Origin: JBOGUF01 sp050696075
Lineage (GTDB): Bacteria > Chloroflexota > Chloroflexia > Thermomicrobiales > UBA6265
Direction: 5' to 3'
Length of the DNA: 64,000 bases
NCBI GenBank assembly: GCA_050696075.1
Contig: JBOGUF010000059.1
Location: 1 to 64,000, forward strand
Part shown: positions 1 through 9,286 of the stretch, piece after piece
How positions within the stretch are numbered: position 1 is the first letter of the stretch
How the letters are laid out: each line of letters opens with the position of its first letter
Position numbers and translations under genes: made by a program
The notes under the pieces: generated by a model
The model's input: the letters and a program-made list of their open reading frames with translations, nothing else
Told to the model about the DNA's origin: nothing
The model's database searches: none

Positions 1-1759
1 CGTTTCTTCGGCCGCGCGGCCGAACCCGCTCCCCCGAGCCGCCGAAGCGTCGGGGTGTCGTCGAGAAGAGGACGCGCCAGCCGTTCGCCGGTGCGTCCGT
101 CAAGCCCGCGACGTGCGACAGGGAGAGCGACATGGCCGAGCCGAGGGTGGCGATCAGCAGGCGGTGCTCGTCGTCGTGCCAGCGGTGGACCGCGATCGCT
201 TGGACGCCGAGCGCCGCGGACCGAGTCGTCGCGCGGCCTCCAACGGCGAGGACCGAGTCGTCGCGGCGGAGGACGAGCAGCGCCTGGTAGAGGTCGTAGA
301 CCGACCGGTTTTTTCGGCGTTCGTGCAGGTCGAGCTTCGAGGCGAGAAACGACGACTCGGCCCGCGGGTCGGGGATAGCATCGCGCATTTCGGCGTCGGC
401 GAAGGCACGGAAACCGCTGAACTCTTGGCGGCGGCCTTCGGTGATGAGTCGCCCCATTTCCGGCGTGTGGTCGGTGAAGAAGAGGAACGGGGTCGAAGCG
501 GCGAACTCCTGGCCCATGAAAAGGAGCACCGGTTGCGGCGCGAAGAGGAGCAGCGTCGAGGCGACGGCGTACCGTTCGTGGTTGATCTCGTGGTGAACGC
601 GCTCGCCAAACGGGCGGTTGCCAACCTGATCGTGGTTCTGGATGCAGAAAACGAATCTGGATGGCGGGCCGGATTGACTCTGATCGGGGAAGCCGTGCTC
701 AATGGCGCGGGCGACCTGATCCATGTTGCCAGCATAGTCCGCGTAATAGCCCTCGTGCGCGTTGGTCAGCAAGACGCGCAGCTCGTGGTGGAAGTCGTCC
801 GCCCAGATCGCGTCGAGGCCGTAGCCGCCGGTGGAACGAGGCGCGATTGCGCGAGTGTCGCTCTCCGCAATCAGCACCACGTTTCGTGTCGTCGCCCCGC
901 GGACGGCGTCGGCAACCTCGGCCAAAACGTGTGTCGGGCTGTCGTCGACGATGGCATGCGGCGCGTCGATTCGCACGCCGTCGATGTGGTATTCCGCGAT
1001 CCACTGCCGCACGTTGTCAATCACGAAGCGGCGGACCCATTCGCGGTTGGGGCCGTCGTAATTGACGGCGTCGCCCCAGGGGGTTTGGTGGCGGTCGGTG
1101 AAGTAGTCGTCGCTGAACGCCCGCAGGTAGTTGCCGTCCGGCCCGAGGTGGTTGTAGACGACGTCGAGGATGACGCCGAGTCCTTCGCGGTGGGCGGCGT
1201 CGACGAACCGCCGGAGGTCGTCCGGCGACCCGTAGTTGCAGGTAGGAGCGAAGAGATTGACGCCGTCATAGCCCCAGTTGCAGCGACCGGGAAACTCGGC
1301 AATGGGCATCAATTCGATCGGGTTAACGCCCAATCGTCGCAGTTCCGGTAGCTCGCGGGCCAGCGATTCGAACGTCCCCTCCGCGGTGGCGGTTCCGACG
1401 TGACACTCGTAGATGACCAGGCCGTCCATGGTGATGCCCGGCCAGTCGTGGTCGGTCCAAGCGAACCGCGTCGGATCGACGACCTCCGACGGTCCGTGCG
1501 GCCCTTCCGGCTGAAAGCGGGCGTAGGGATCGGGAAAGGATTCCCCTTCGTCAAGGCGGTAGCGGTAGCGACCGCCGGCGCGTAGACCACGAACGAACCC
1601 GGCATGGACTCCGTCGTCGCCGCCGACCAGAGGATGAACGGTCGAACGCTCTCGCTTCTCGATCACGACCTCGACGAGACGCGCCTTGGGCGCCCAAACG
1701 GCGAAGTGGACGCCGCCGACGACGACAGTGGCGCCGAGCGCCGGAACCTCAATGCTCAT
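1..1759 (-). CDS. treZ: malto-oligosyltrehalose trehalohydrolase (3' end cut by window)
   Basis: TreZ hydrolyses maltooligosyl-trehalose to release free trehalose, the second step of the TreY/TreZ pathway in the cytoplasm. Reading the minus strand from the ATG at 1759 gives 586 open codons to the window edge, close to the family's full length of about 560-620. An N-terminal CBM48-like domain (about residues 1-110) precedes a GH13 barrel. Visible GH13 motifs are DVVYNHLG, the nucleophile region DGVRIDAPHA, the acid/base region LIAESD and the third carboxylate in IQNHDQVGN. The start lies 22 bp after the treY stop with a GGAG upstream, so both genes form one operon. Few residues can be missing. 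Confidence 0.93.
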   Translation of the reverse strand, partial: MSIEVPALGATVVVGGVHFAVWAPKARLVEVVIEKRERSTVHPLVGGDDGVHAGFVRGLRAGGRYRYRLDEGESFPDPYARFQPEGPHGPSEVVDPTRFAWTDHDWPGITMDGLVIYECHVGTATAEGTFESLARELPELRRLGVNPIELMPIAEFPGRCNWGYDGVNLFAPTCNYGSPDDLRRFVDAAHREGLGVILDVVYNHLGPDGNYLRAFSDDYFTDRHQTPWGDAVNYDGPNREWVRRFVIDNVRQWIAEYHIDGVRIDAPHAIVDDSPTHVLAEVADAVRGATTRNVVLIAESDTRAIAPRSTGGYGLDAIWADDFHHELRVLLTNAHEGYYADYAGNMDQVARAIEHGFPDQSQSGPPSRFVFCIQNHDQVGNRPFGERVHHEINHERYAVASTLLLFAPQPVLLFMGQEFAASTPFLFFTDHTPEMGRLITEGRRQEFSGFRAFADAEMRDAIPDPRAESSFLASKLDLHERRKNRSVYDLYQALLVLRRDDSVLAVGGRATTRSAALGVQAIAVHRWHDDEHRLLIATLGSAMSLSLSHVAGLTDAPANGWRVLFSTTPRRFGGSGERVRPRGRRN

Positions 1760-1781
1760 GTGTACTCCACGTCAAAGATCC

Positions 1782-4553
1782 TCAAGCATTCACCAGGAGG
1801 GCGAACGGCAGATGGGCGAAGAGGTCCGCCACCGCCGGCACCGCGTCATCGTCGCCGACGGTGACCTCCTCGCCGGTGAACGCGTCCCGATAGACTCGGC
1901 CGCTGGCCTCTGGCGGCAGCGACAATCGCGTGTCCCCCCATGACGCCGCGCCGAGCGGAAACGGCTCAGACGATCCGGTCAATCCCGCGATCAGCCGGGG
2001 CACGGCGACGATGACGTCGCTCGATTCGTGCCGGCGCGCGAAGGCGACCAGGTGTGCGGCGTGCTTGCCAGTGGCCTCGATGCGTTCGTAGTTGCCGCAT
2101 TTGAAGAGCTTCGGCAACGAGCGGCGGACTTCGAGCGCGCGGCTCGGCTTGCGGCGGCGCACGGCGGACAGGGCGGCGCGGCGAGCCTCGAAGTCGACCG
2201 GGCGGCGATTGTCGGGGTCGACCAGGCTGAAATCCCAACACTCCGTCCCCTGGTAAAGATCGGGGACACCGGGCGCGGTGAGCTTCAAAAGCTGCTGCGA
2301 CAGGCCGTTGATGGCGCCGATGCGAGCAATCGCCTGCCAAAAGACCGCGAAGTCGTCGAGGAAAGCGCCGCCGCGATCCACGCTCAGCGCCGCCCGGACG
2401 AACGCCTCGGTCGCCGCATCGTAGTCCAGATTCGGGTTGATCCAGCTCGTATGGACCTGCGCCTCGTGGATCGCTTTGAGCATCGACGCGGCGATGCGGT
2501 CCACGAACGCCTCGTCCGGCCGGTCCATGCCAAAGGGCCAGGCGCCGAGCAAGGTTTGGTAGAAGAGATACTCGTCGTTGCGGTCGGGCGCGGACCCGCC
2601 CTCCATCCGCGACTTGAGGCGGCGGGTGAGGCGCGACCAGCGGTTGATCGCCGCGCGCCACTCGCGCGGATTCTCGGAGAGGACGTCGATGCGGGCCCGG
2701 ACATCTTCGCCGCGCTTGGTGTCGTGAGTAGAGGAGGTCAACATGGCGTGCGGCCAGCGGCGCAGGCGCTCCTCGTTGCCGAGGTGGAACTCGGCGACGT
2801 CGACGCCGAATCTCGTTGGGTCGCCGCCGACTTCGTTCAGCGACACCAGGCGGTTGTCGATATAGAACGCGGTGTCCTCCACGCCCTTCGCCATGACCGG
2901 ACCGGTGAGTTGCTGGAATTTGAGGCAGAACTGGCACTGCTCCTGCCGCTGGCTCTCGGTTGCGTCCGAGGCGAAACGCTGGAGAAGCACCGCCTGGATG
3001 AAGTCGAAGGTGGCCAGGTCGCTGGCCGGGTTGCGACGCTTGGCGCGGGCGACCGCGTGTTCGATGTAGCGCCGGTCGCGGTTGCTGACGGCGCCGTCGT
3101 CGCAGACGACGTAGGTGCGATAGACGGGGAAGCAGGCGAAGACCTCGCGCAACGCGAAGCGCAGGCTGTTGAGCGTAAAGTCGCGCGTGGTGCGGCGCTG
3201 CTCCGAGATGCGGTTGAGGACGCGGGCCAGGACGTTGACCTCGCTGGCGAGCGCGACCCGCATGATGAGCTTCTTGTGCTCGTAGATCAGGTCGTCGTAG
3301 CGGCCGGAACGGCCGGTGAACCGCTGATAGAGAGCGTCGAATGCCTTGCGGCTGGCCGGGTCGACGAAGAGGCCGGTTGCGAGGCGGGCGAACTCGTAGC
3401 CGACCGTGCCGCTGACCGCCCAATCATCCGGCAACGACTCGCCGTGCTCGAGGATCTTTTCGACGACCAGATAGAGCGGAGACGGGGCATGGTCCTGAAG
3501 GCTCACAAAGTACCCCGCCGGGTCCAATAGACCGTCAGGGTGATCGACGCGGACGCCCGAGACCGAGCCGTCGCCGATCAGACCCAGCAGGAGCTCGTGC
3601 GTTGCCTCGAAGACGGCCGGCTCTTCTTGCCGGATCGCGGCGAGCTCGTTGATGGCGAAGAAGCGACGGTAGTTGATCTCCTCGGCCGCGGTGCGCCAGA
3701 AGGCGAGGCGGTACGACTGCCAATCGAGCAGCCGGTCGACGTCGTCGAAGCTGGCCGGCTCGCTGGGCGTGCCATTGATCTGGGCGACGGACGATGCAAC
3801 GGCTGCTTCGATCTTGGGAGCAGCGCGCAGCAGGTCGGCGAGACGGCGCTTGGCGACGACCTGCTCCCGCTGCCGCTCCGCGATCAGGTCGGGGTCGCGT
3901 TCGTCGTTCGCCGCCAGCCGTTCGAAGGCGGTGATGATGCTCTGGTATTCGAGCAAGTGCGGGTCGGCCAGGTCGAAACGGTCGGCCAAGTCGGCGAGCG
4001 GTGGCCGCAGGATGGCGGGATAGGTCGGGGGCGCGATCGGCAGCGGTTGTTCGAAGTACCAAACCGTGAACGCGCCGCCGGCGTAGCGGAGCGCCAACTC
4101 GCCGCGCTCCAGGACGACGCCGTAGTGATCGCCGAGGACCGGCAACAGCACCTTGTCCCGCAATTCCGGTTTCAGCGGTCGCCAATCGACGTCGAAGAAG
4201 GTCGCGTAGGTTGATGTCTGGCCGTTCTCCAACACGTCGAGCCACCAGGCGTTGGCGCCGTCGCAAATGCCCATGTGGTTCGGCACGATGTCGAGCAGCA
4301 CGCCCATGTCGTGCCGTTGGAGTTCGGCGACAAGGGCGCGGAACTCCTCCTCGGGCCCGATTTCCGGGTTAAGCGCGCCGAAGTCGGTCACGTCGTAGCC
4401 GTGCATGCTGCCAGGGCAGGCCCGGAAGACCGGCGAGGCGTAGAGCGTGTCCACCCCCAGCCGGGCGAGGAACGGGACGATCCGCTTCGCGTCGGCGAAG
4501 GTGAAACCGGCGTTGAACTGCACGCGGTAGGTTGCGCGCGGCACCCTGACCAT
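1782..4553 (-). CDS. treY: maltooligosyl trehalose synthase
   Basis: TreY isomerises the reducing-end glucose of maltodextrins to an alpha,alpha-1,1 linkage, making the substrate of TreZ downstream. The 923-residue protein starts at the ATG at 4553 (MVRVPRATYRVQF), where family similarity begins. The frame is open further upstream but that part looks non-coding. Family hallmarks are TYRVQFNAGFTFADA near the start, SPGSMHGYDV-like sequence (here PGSMHGYDVTD), DIVPNHMG, the barrel motif GVRVDHPDGL, and the C-terminal GVPDLYQGTE. Length matches TreY proteins. It is a GH13 enzyme with large insertions, as usual for the family. It is transcribed ahead of treZ with a 22 bp gap. Confidence 0.95.
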   Translation of the reverse strand: MVRVPRATYRVQFNAGFTFADAKRIVPFLARLGVDTLYASPVFRACPGSMHGYDVTDFGALNPEIGPEEEFRALVAELQRHDMGVLLDIVPNHMGICDGANAWWLDVLENGQTSTYATFFDVDWRPLKPELRDKVLLPVLGDHYGVVLERGELALRYAGGAFTVWYFEQPLPIAPPTYPAILRPPLADLADRFDLADPHLLEYQSIITAFERLAANDERDPDLIAERQREQVVAKRRLADLLRAAPKIEAAVASSVAQINGTPSEPASFDDVDRLLDWQSYRLAFWRTAAEEINYRRFFAINELAAIRQEEPAVFEATHELLLGLIGDGSVSGVRVDHPDGLLDPAGYFVSLQDHAPSPLYLVVEKILEHGESLPDDWAVSGTVGYEFARLATGLFVDPASRKAFDALYQRFTGRSGRYDDLIYEHKKLIMRVALASEVNVLARVLNRISEQRRTTRDFTLNSLRFALREVFACFPVYRTYVVCDDGAVSNRDRRYIEHAVARAKRRNPASDLATFDFIQAVLLQRFASDATESQRQEQCQFCLKFQQLTGPVMAKGVEDTAFYIDNRLVSLNEVGGDPTRFGVDVAEFHLGNEERLRRWPHAMLTSSTHDTKRGEDVRARIDVLSENPREWRAAINRWSRLTRRLKSRMEGGSAPDRNDEYLFYQTLLGAWPFGMDRPDEAFVDRIAASMLKAIHEAQVHTSWINPNLDYDAATEAFVRAALSVDRGGAFLDDFAVFWQAIARIGAINGLSQQLLKLTAPGVPDLYQGTECWDFSLVDPDNRRPVDFEARRAALSAVRRRKPSRALEVRRSLPKLFKCGNYERIEATGKHAAHLVAFARRHESSDVIVAVPRLIAGLTGSSEPFPLGAASWGDTRLSLPPEASGRVYRDAFTGEEVTVGDDDAVPAVADLFAHLPFALLVNA

Positions 4554-4774
4554 CGGTTCTGTTCGACGATCCTGAGTCAAGCGAGATTGCCCCCTCACTG
4601 ATTCGATTCTTTGGTGGCGAGTGAGGCGGCCGTTCCATGATCCATGCCACGAGCCGCGTTCGCCCGCGGATCGTCCCAGGATAATCCGCCGGTCCTGAGC
4701 GCGTCGGTCGCGCACGACTGCCAGGGCGGCGTCCAAGCACGACCCGACGACCTGGATCCTGGCCGAGGGGCAGG

Positions 4775-5236
4775 TCACGGCCGAGGCCGGTGCATGAGCT
4801 GATGGAGGATGCCGCCGGCAGTGAAGCGGTCTCCATACGGGGCAAAGCCGAGGCGGTGGTAAAAGCGGAGGGCGTGGACCTGGGCGCTGAGGAGAACGGT
4901 CGGCGCGTCGGCCTCGTCCGCCGCATCAATTAAGGCGTGCATGATCGCGGTGGCGACGCCTTGACCGCGATAGTCGGCGAGGGTGGCGACCCAGGCGATG
5001 ACGGCGTGTGGCCGCTCGATGTCTGGGAGCGTCAGGCGACCGGTGCCGATGGCGCCTTCCGGGATCACGGCCAGCGCGTGCAGACTTCGCCAGTCGTCGG
5101 CATCGTCTTCCCCGGCGTGCGGCACGCCTTGTTCCAGCCCAAAGACACGCCGCCTGATCTCGCGCACCGCCGAGAGCTCGGCCGGCGAGCGGGCGAACCG
5201 GACCTCGAAATCTGGCAGCAGCGACGGCGCGGCCAT
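4775..5236 (-). CDS. GNAT family N-acetyltransferase
   Basis: A single-domain acetyltransferase of 153 residues. The acetyl-CoA binding loop is visible as DYRGQGVATAIM (the R/Q-x-x-G-x-G/A pattern), followed by the beta5/alpha4 region with ALRFYHRLGF. These are features of the GNAT fold. Similarity to the ElaA/YjcF-like subgroup (RRRVFGLEQGVP near the N-terminus) suggests a small amine substrate, but the sequence does not fix it. Its ATG overlaps the argH stop as TGATG, so it is probably translationally coupled to argH. A role in arginine metabolism is possible but is only inferred from this coupling. The frame extends upstream into argH, and that part is not part of the protein. Confidence 0.85.
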   Translation of the reverse strand: MAAPSLLPDFEVRFARSPAELSAVREIRRRVFGLEQGVPHAGEDDADDWRSLHALAVIPEGAIGTGRLTLPDIERPHAVIAWVATLADYRGQGVATAIMHALIDAADEADAPTVLLSAQVHALRFYHRLGFAPYGDRFTAGGILHQLMHRPRP

Positions 5237-6714
5237 CAGCCCTCCGCGCCGCTCCCACGCCGCATTACTGCATTGTGCGCGGCTTCGCGCTCGGCCAGCC
5301 ATGTCCGATTTGACTCCAGCGTGGTCCGCGCGGTCTCGGCGGCGGCGGCGACGCGGCGGGGCGCGGTGCCGCCGGGCACATCGCGCGCGGCCACGCTCTC
5401 CTCGGCGGTCAAGGGCGGCTTGGTCTGGCCGAATACGGGGTGAACCGCGGCCCACTCGTCGTCAGTCAGGTCGGCGAAGGTCTTACCGGCGGCGACGCAC
5501 CGGCCAACTAGGCGTCCGACCGTCTCGTGCGCCTCGCGGAAGGAGACCCCGTTGCGGGCCAGTAGATCGGCGGCGTCGGTGGCGAGGATGAAGTCGCCGA
5601 CCGCCGCCTCGGCCATGCGTTCTCGATTGAAGCGGGCGGTGCGCAGCATCGCCGGGAAGACGTCGAGCACGGCCAGGGTCGTGTCGACGGCGTCAAACAA
5701 TCCTTCCTTGTCCTCCTGCATGTCCTTGTTGTAGGTGAGCGGCAGACCTTTGAGCATGGTCAGCATCGCCATCAAGTGACCGATGACGCGGCCGGTCTTG
5801 CCCCGTGCCAGCTCCGCCACGTCCGGGTTTTTTTTCTGCGGCATGATCGAACTGCCGGTGGCGAAGGCGTCGTCCAGTTCGAGAAATTTCACTTCCCCTG
5901 AGGACCAGATGATGATCTCTTCGCTTAGGCGCGAGACGTGGATGGCGATCACCGCGCAGGCGTGCAGCGCGTCGAGGACGAAGTCGCGGTCGGCGACGGC
6001 ATCCATGCTGTTGGCAGAGATGGCGTCGAAACCGAGGTCGGCGGCGACCCAGGAGCGGTCGAGGGGATAGGTGGTCCCGGCCAGCGCCACCGAGCCGAGC
6101 ACGAGGACGTTGGTGCGGCGGTAGGCGTCCTTGAGCCGGTCGACGTCGCGCTCGAACATGGTGACGTAGGCCAGCAGATGGTGCGCCAGGAGCACCGGCT
6201 GGGCGCGTTGCAGATGGGTGTAGCCGGGCATGACGACGTTCAGATGCGCCCGCGCGACGTCGATGAGCGCGGTCGTCATCTCCAACACGCTCTCGACGAT
6301 GGCGAGGATCGCTCCGCGCGTCCAGAGGCGGACGTCGTTGGCGACCTGATCGTTGCGACTGCGGCCGGTGTGTAATTTGCCGGTCACTGGCCCGATCAGT
6401 TCGCGCAGACGCCGTTCGACGCCGGTGTGGACGTCCTCGTCCGCGACCGCCAACGAGAAGGCGCCCGCCACGACCTCATCCCAGACACGCCACAGGCCGT
6501 CCTCGATGGCGGCCGCCTCGTCTGAAGCGATGATCCGTTGGCGGCCGAGCATCCGAACGTGCCCGATCGAACCGCGGATATCTTCACGAATTATGCGGAC
6601 GTCGAATTGGACGGAAGCGTTGAAGGCTTCCAGCCGCGCGTCGGGCGTGGCAGCGAACCTGCCGCCCCAGGCTTTGGCGGTGCCGCGCGTTGACGTCGAT
6701 TCGTGCGTTGGCAT
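5236..6714 (-). CDS. argH: argininosuccinate lyase
   Basis: ArgH cleaves argininosuccinate to arginine and fumarate, the last step of arginine biosynthesis. The 492-residue protein contains the fumarase/aspartase superfamily signature GSSIMPQKKNPD, the HTGRSRNDQVA active-site segment and the YTHLQRAQPV segment carrying the catalytic His. The frame is open well upstream, but the ATG at 6714 (MPTHEST) has AGCAGG about 7 bases before it and lies just ahead of the conserved KAWGGRF, so I chose it. Length is slightly above the usual 460 because of a C-terminal extension. No other arg genes lie nearby. Confidence 0.96.
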   Translation of the reverse strand: MPTHESTSTRGTAKAWGGRFAATPDARLEAFNASVQFDVRIIREDIRGSIGHVRMLGRQRIIASDEAAAIEDGLWRVWDEVVAGAFSLAVADEDVHTGVERRLRELIGPVTGKLHTGRSRNDQVANDVRLWTRGAILAIVESVLEMTTALIDVARAHLNVVMPGYTHLQRAQPVLLAHHLLAYVTMFERDVDRLKDAYRRTNVLVLGSVALAGTTYPLDRSWVAADLGFDAISANSMDAVADRDFVLDALHACAVIAIHVSRLSEEIIIWSSGEVKFLELDDAFATGSSIMPQKKNPDVAELARGKTGRVIGHLMAMLTMLKGLPLTYNKDMQEDKEGLFDAVDTTLAVLDVFPAMLRTARFNRERMAEAAVGDFILATDAADLLARNGVSFREAHETVGRLVGRCVAAGKTFADLTDDEWAAVHPVFGQTKPPLTAEESVAARDVPGGTAPRRVAAAAETARTTLESNRTWLAEREAAHNAVMRRGSGAEG

Positions 6715-6951
6715 GCGATCCTGCTCAATTTCAACCATGTGTCCGGCGTCGCCCGCGGTCATTGGCCCCGCGCGACAGCGGCGCGATGCCGCGATGACGG
6801 CGTAAACCGTCTCACCTTCGCGCATTATCACCCGACGCGTCCAACACGGCACGTCGCGCGCGATTGACGCCATGTCACCCCATCTGCTAGTGTACGTACA
6901 CCCCGCCCGATTCTTCCCGGAGTGCCGCGCGCGGAGAGCGGGGTGAAAGAA
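6715..6951. promoter_or_regulatory. divergent intergenic region with 12-bp perfect palindrome
   Basis: This gap between divergent argH and the SH3/NodB-like gene must hold both promoters. At 6890-6901 lies the perfect palindrome GTGTACGTACAC, centred about 50 bp before the rightward gene and 180 bp before argH. A palindrome of this size between divergent genes could be an operator. I cannot assign it to a regulator, and no convincing -35/-10 pair stands out on either strand. Confidence 0.35.
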
Positions 6952-7854
6952 ATGCGGCGATCTGGATGGCGATGGATTGCGGCTATCGCCTGTCTGCTGG
7001 CGACGATTGAATTGGCTCCGCGCGCGACGAACGCCGCCACAATCGGGGTGGTTGTCGGCGGCGAGGGCGTCAACGTGCGGTCCTGTCCGAGCCTGGATTG
7101 CGACGTGCTTGACGTGCTGCCGCTGGGGACGACGGTCGAGATCGCGGGCGACGAGGTTGATGGGTTCGTGCCGGTGCGGCACCGATCGACGACCGCGTAC
7201 GCGTACCGCCTCTACGTCGCCACCAATCCGGCGGAGCCGCCATACCTGATCGAAGGCCAGCCGGGCTGCAACCGTGTCTCAATCATCTTCAACGTCGGCA
7301 TCGGCGAAGAATCGGCCTGGGGCATCGTCGACACCTTGGTCGAGGCAGAGGCGCCGGCGACGATGTTCGTCATGGGGTGGTGGGCCGAAGCGTTTCCCGA
7401 CGCGCTGGAACGTTTAGCGGCTAGCGGATTCGTCATCGGCAGCCACGGCGACCAACCGGTGGAGTTGACGCGGCGATCGGACGCCGAGGTTCTGGCCGAC
7501 ATTCGCGCGGCGTCGTCGGCCATCGAAGGGGTGCTCGGCGTCCAGCCCGGACCATGGTTCACGCCGTATGCTGCCGCGGTCGATGGACGCGTACGCTCCC
7601 TGATTGCGCGCGAGGGATACTTGCCGGTAGCCTGGAGGGTCCCGGCCATCGACTACGGCCCCGACGCGACCGCTGAGGGGGTCTACCGGCAGGTGATGGG
7701 TAAGGTCTACGACGGCGCGATCGTCGAGATGCACCTTGACGGCCCGGCCAGCGCGACCTCGACCGCCGTTGCCTTGCCCCGAATCATCGCCGACCTGCGC
7801 GCCCAGGGGTATCAGCTTGTCGACATTCCTGATTTGGCGACGCCGTGCCTGTAG
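6952..7854 (+). CDS. secreted SH3-domain protein with degenerate polysaccharide-deacetylase (NodB-like) domain
   Basis: About 300 residues: an N-terminal signal peptide (MRRSGWRWIAAIACLL..., cleavage near ATNA/AT), a bacterial SH3 domain (about residues 28-85, VNVRSCPSLDCDVL) and a NodB-like domain (about 100-295). The deacetylase metal triad is not intact. Where the family has TFDDG this protein has IFNVG (N114-V115), and the H-x3-H motif reads SHGDQP (H165 only). The P-Y of motif 3 (FTPYAA) and MH of motif 5 (EMHLDG) survive. It is therefore probably a wall- or glycan-binding protein rather than an active esterase. GTG codons at 6922 and 6943 are alternative starts, the latter with GGAG upstream. 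Confidence 0.75.
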   Translation: MRRSGWRWIAAIACLLATIELAPRATNAATIGVVVGGEGVNVRSCPSLDCDVLDVLPLGTTVEIAGDEVDGFVPVRHRSTTAYAYRLYVATNPAEPPYLIEGQPGCNRVSIIFNVGIGEESAWGIVDTLVEAEAPATMFVMGWWAEAFPDALERLAASGFVIGSHGDQPVELTRRSDAEVLADIRAASSAIEGVLGVQPGPWFTPYAAAVDGRVRSLIAREGYLPVAWRVPAIDYGPDATAEGVYRQVMGKVYDGAIVEMHLDGPASATSTAVALPRIIADLRAQGYQLVDIPDLATPCL

Positions 7855-7957
7855 GGGCGCTGCTGGCTGCGACTGACGGACGGTTATCGGCCGTTGGCCG
7901 ATGCGCGGCTTCTCCGCGCGGGCGCGGAGTTCGGCGCAGGTCCCGCCCCTACGACGG
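7851..7957. repeat. branched inverted-repeat element (copy 1)
   Basis: The outer arms GTAGGGGCG and CGCCCCTAC enclose two smaller hairpins (ATCGGCC-gtt-GGCCGAT and GCGCGG-cttct-CCGCGC). Its right end, matching GCGCRGGTCC then CCCCTACGACGG, recurs at 57907-57932, so it is a dispersed intergenic repeat. It overlaps the 3' end of the preceding gene and could act in transcript ending. There is no T-tract. Confidence 0.5.
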
Positions 7958-8156
7958 ATCGTGATGGGCAGGGCGCGTGGCGGGGGGCGCCATGTCTGAT
8001 TTCCTTGCGAGTGTAGGAACAGGGGGGTAGTGCCTGGCGAGCGGCGGGTCGTGGCGCCGGCGGCTTGCGCTATACTGGGATAGACCCGCACGGACGTTCG
8101 ACTTGTACGGATACCCGCGCCGCACGCCGACCCGGACGTTCGCGGAGGAACCGACC
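7855..8156. promoter_or_regulatory. intergenic region with candidate nurA-herA-mre11-rad50 promoter
   Basis: The 302 bases contain the branched repeat in the first third and no credible gene. A consensus -10 hexamer TATACT stands at 8071-8076, about 80 bp before the nurA GTG. The -35 region about 17 bp upstream (near GTCGTG) is weak. A ribosome binding site GGAGGA at 8145-8150 fixes the nurA start. Confidence 0.45.
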
Positions 8157-9254
8157 GTGGCCGTTTCGACGCTCGACAATGCAGCCAATCGACCGGCGGG
8201 AGCGTCCTTCGCCGGGCAGGCGTCGCGCCTCGACGCCGAGTTGAAGCGCGCCGGATTGAACTTTCGCGACATGCGCCGCGAGCAGCAACTCGAGTTGCAA
8301 CTGATTGGACCGGGGGTGGAACGGGAATCGTCTGGACGCTCAAAGCAGGTTCCGATCGAACGACTGGAAGGGCCGATCGCCGCCCTGCCGGTGGCGACCC
8401 CGGCATGGGAACCGTCGCGCTTGCGGTACTTCCTCGATGGCAGCCAGCGGACGCTCCCTGCCTATCTCATCGGTGCGGTGCCGGTGATCGCCTCGGTCGC
8501 GGCGGCTGCCATCTTAGAGCGGGACGAGCGCGGCGAAGGACGGATCATGCCGGGGATGCTGCGGCTGAAGCACACCTGGTTGGTCCCGATGCGCCTATCC
8601 GAAACGGCTCCCTTCGTCGAGGTCGTCGAGCGGTTGGGGATGGACATCGCCGATCCGCTTGGGCATCTGACGAAGAACGACGACTATTCCGAGGCTGCCG
8701 GCGACTATGCGCGGCTCATCGAACTCGGTCACGGCGCCGCGAACAAGGCCCGCTCCGCGCTCGAAGACGACCTCCTCCTATCGTGGAGCGGCGCGGCGGA
8801 GCGGGCGGCCGACGACGGCTGGATCCTGGTGGACGGGACGTTGCGACTGCCCGCGCCGAAGGCCGTGGGACTGGTGAAATCCTTTACGCGGCAGTATCTG
8901 TCGGGCGCGGACGCCACCTGTCTCTTCGGATTGCCGCCCGGACACCGGACGACCGCCTTCCGCGCCGCCGACGGGTGGCGGCCCGAGGTCGCAATGTGGT
9001 TCCTGCGCTTCCGGGACGCGGCGGGGCGCGACGCGCGCCATTCCCTAGTCCGGATCGAAATTGCTCCAGCCGAGGCCGAAGCCGCGCGCATCGACGAACT
9101 CTCGTCCTGGCTGATGGGTGAGCGTGTGCCGCGGGCGACGGCGGACGCCCGCTGGGCGACGTTGCTCTACCCGGTGCATTACCTGGAGCGCATCCTGAAG
9201 CGCTACGTTGACGCCGATACCCGCGGTTGGCCGGGCGCGCGGGCCGGCGTCTAG
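8157..9254 (+). CDS. nurA: NurA-domain 5'-3' nuclease
   Basis: NurA is the nuclease that works with the HerA translocase to resect DNA ends. This 365-residue protein starts at GTG 8157, seven bases after GGAGGA. The frame continues upstream to a TTG without a binding site. NurA features are the first acidic motif RYFLDGSQR (D94), the second aspartate block GWILVDGTLRLP (D226), a late LVRIEI strand, and a C-terminal YPVHYLERILKRY helix with the conserved His. It is the first gene of a four-gene operon with herA, mre11 and rad50. The context makes the assignment firm even though NurA sequences diverge strongly. Confidence 0.88.
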   Translation: MAVSTLDNAANRPAGASFAGQASRLDAELKRAGLNFRDMRREQQLELQLIGPGVERESSGRSKQVPIERLEGPIAALPVATPAWEPSRLRYFLDGSQRTLPAYLIGAVPVIASVAAAAILERDERGEGRIMPGMLRLKHTWLVPMRLSETAPFVEVVERLGMDIADPLGHLTKNDDYSEAAGDYARLIELGHGAANKARSALEDDLLLSWSGAAERAADDGWILVDGTLRLPAPKAVGLVKSFTRQYLSGADATCLFGLPPGHRTTAFRAADGWRPEVAMWFLRFRDAAGRDARHSLVRIEIAPAEAEAARIDELSSWLMGERVPRATADARWATLLYPVHYLERILKRYVDADTRGWPGARAGV

Positions 9255-9286
9255 GATTGCCGCCACGCCCAGAGGACGTAGGAGCG

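Noticed and set aside
1966..3530. Long open frames on both strands across treY (485 and 500 codons)
   Set aside because: They are shadows of treY in a GC-rich sequence. Their products are Arg/Pro/Ala-rich with no family motifs, whereas treY shows all expected ones.
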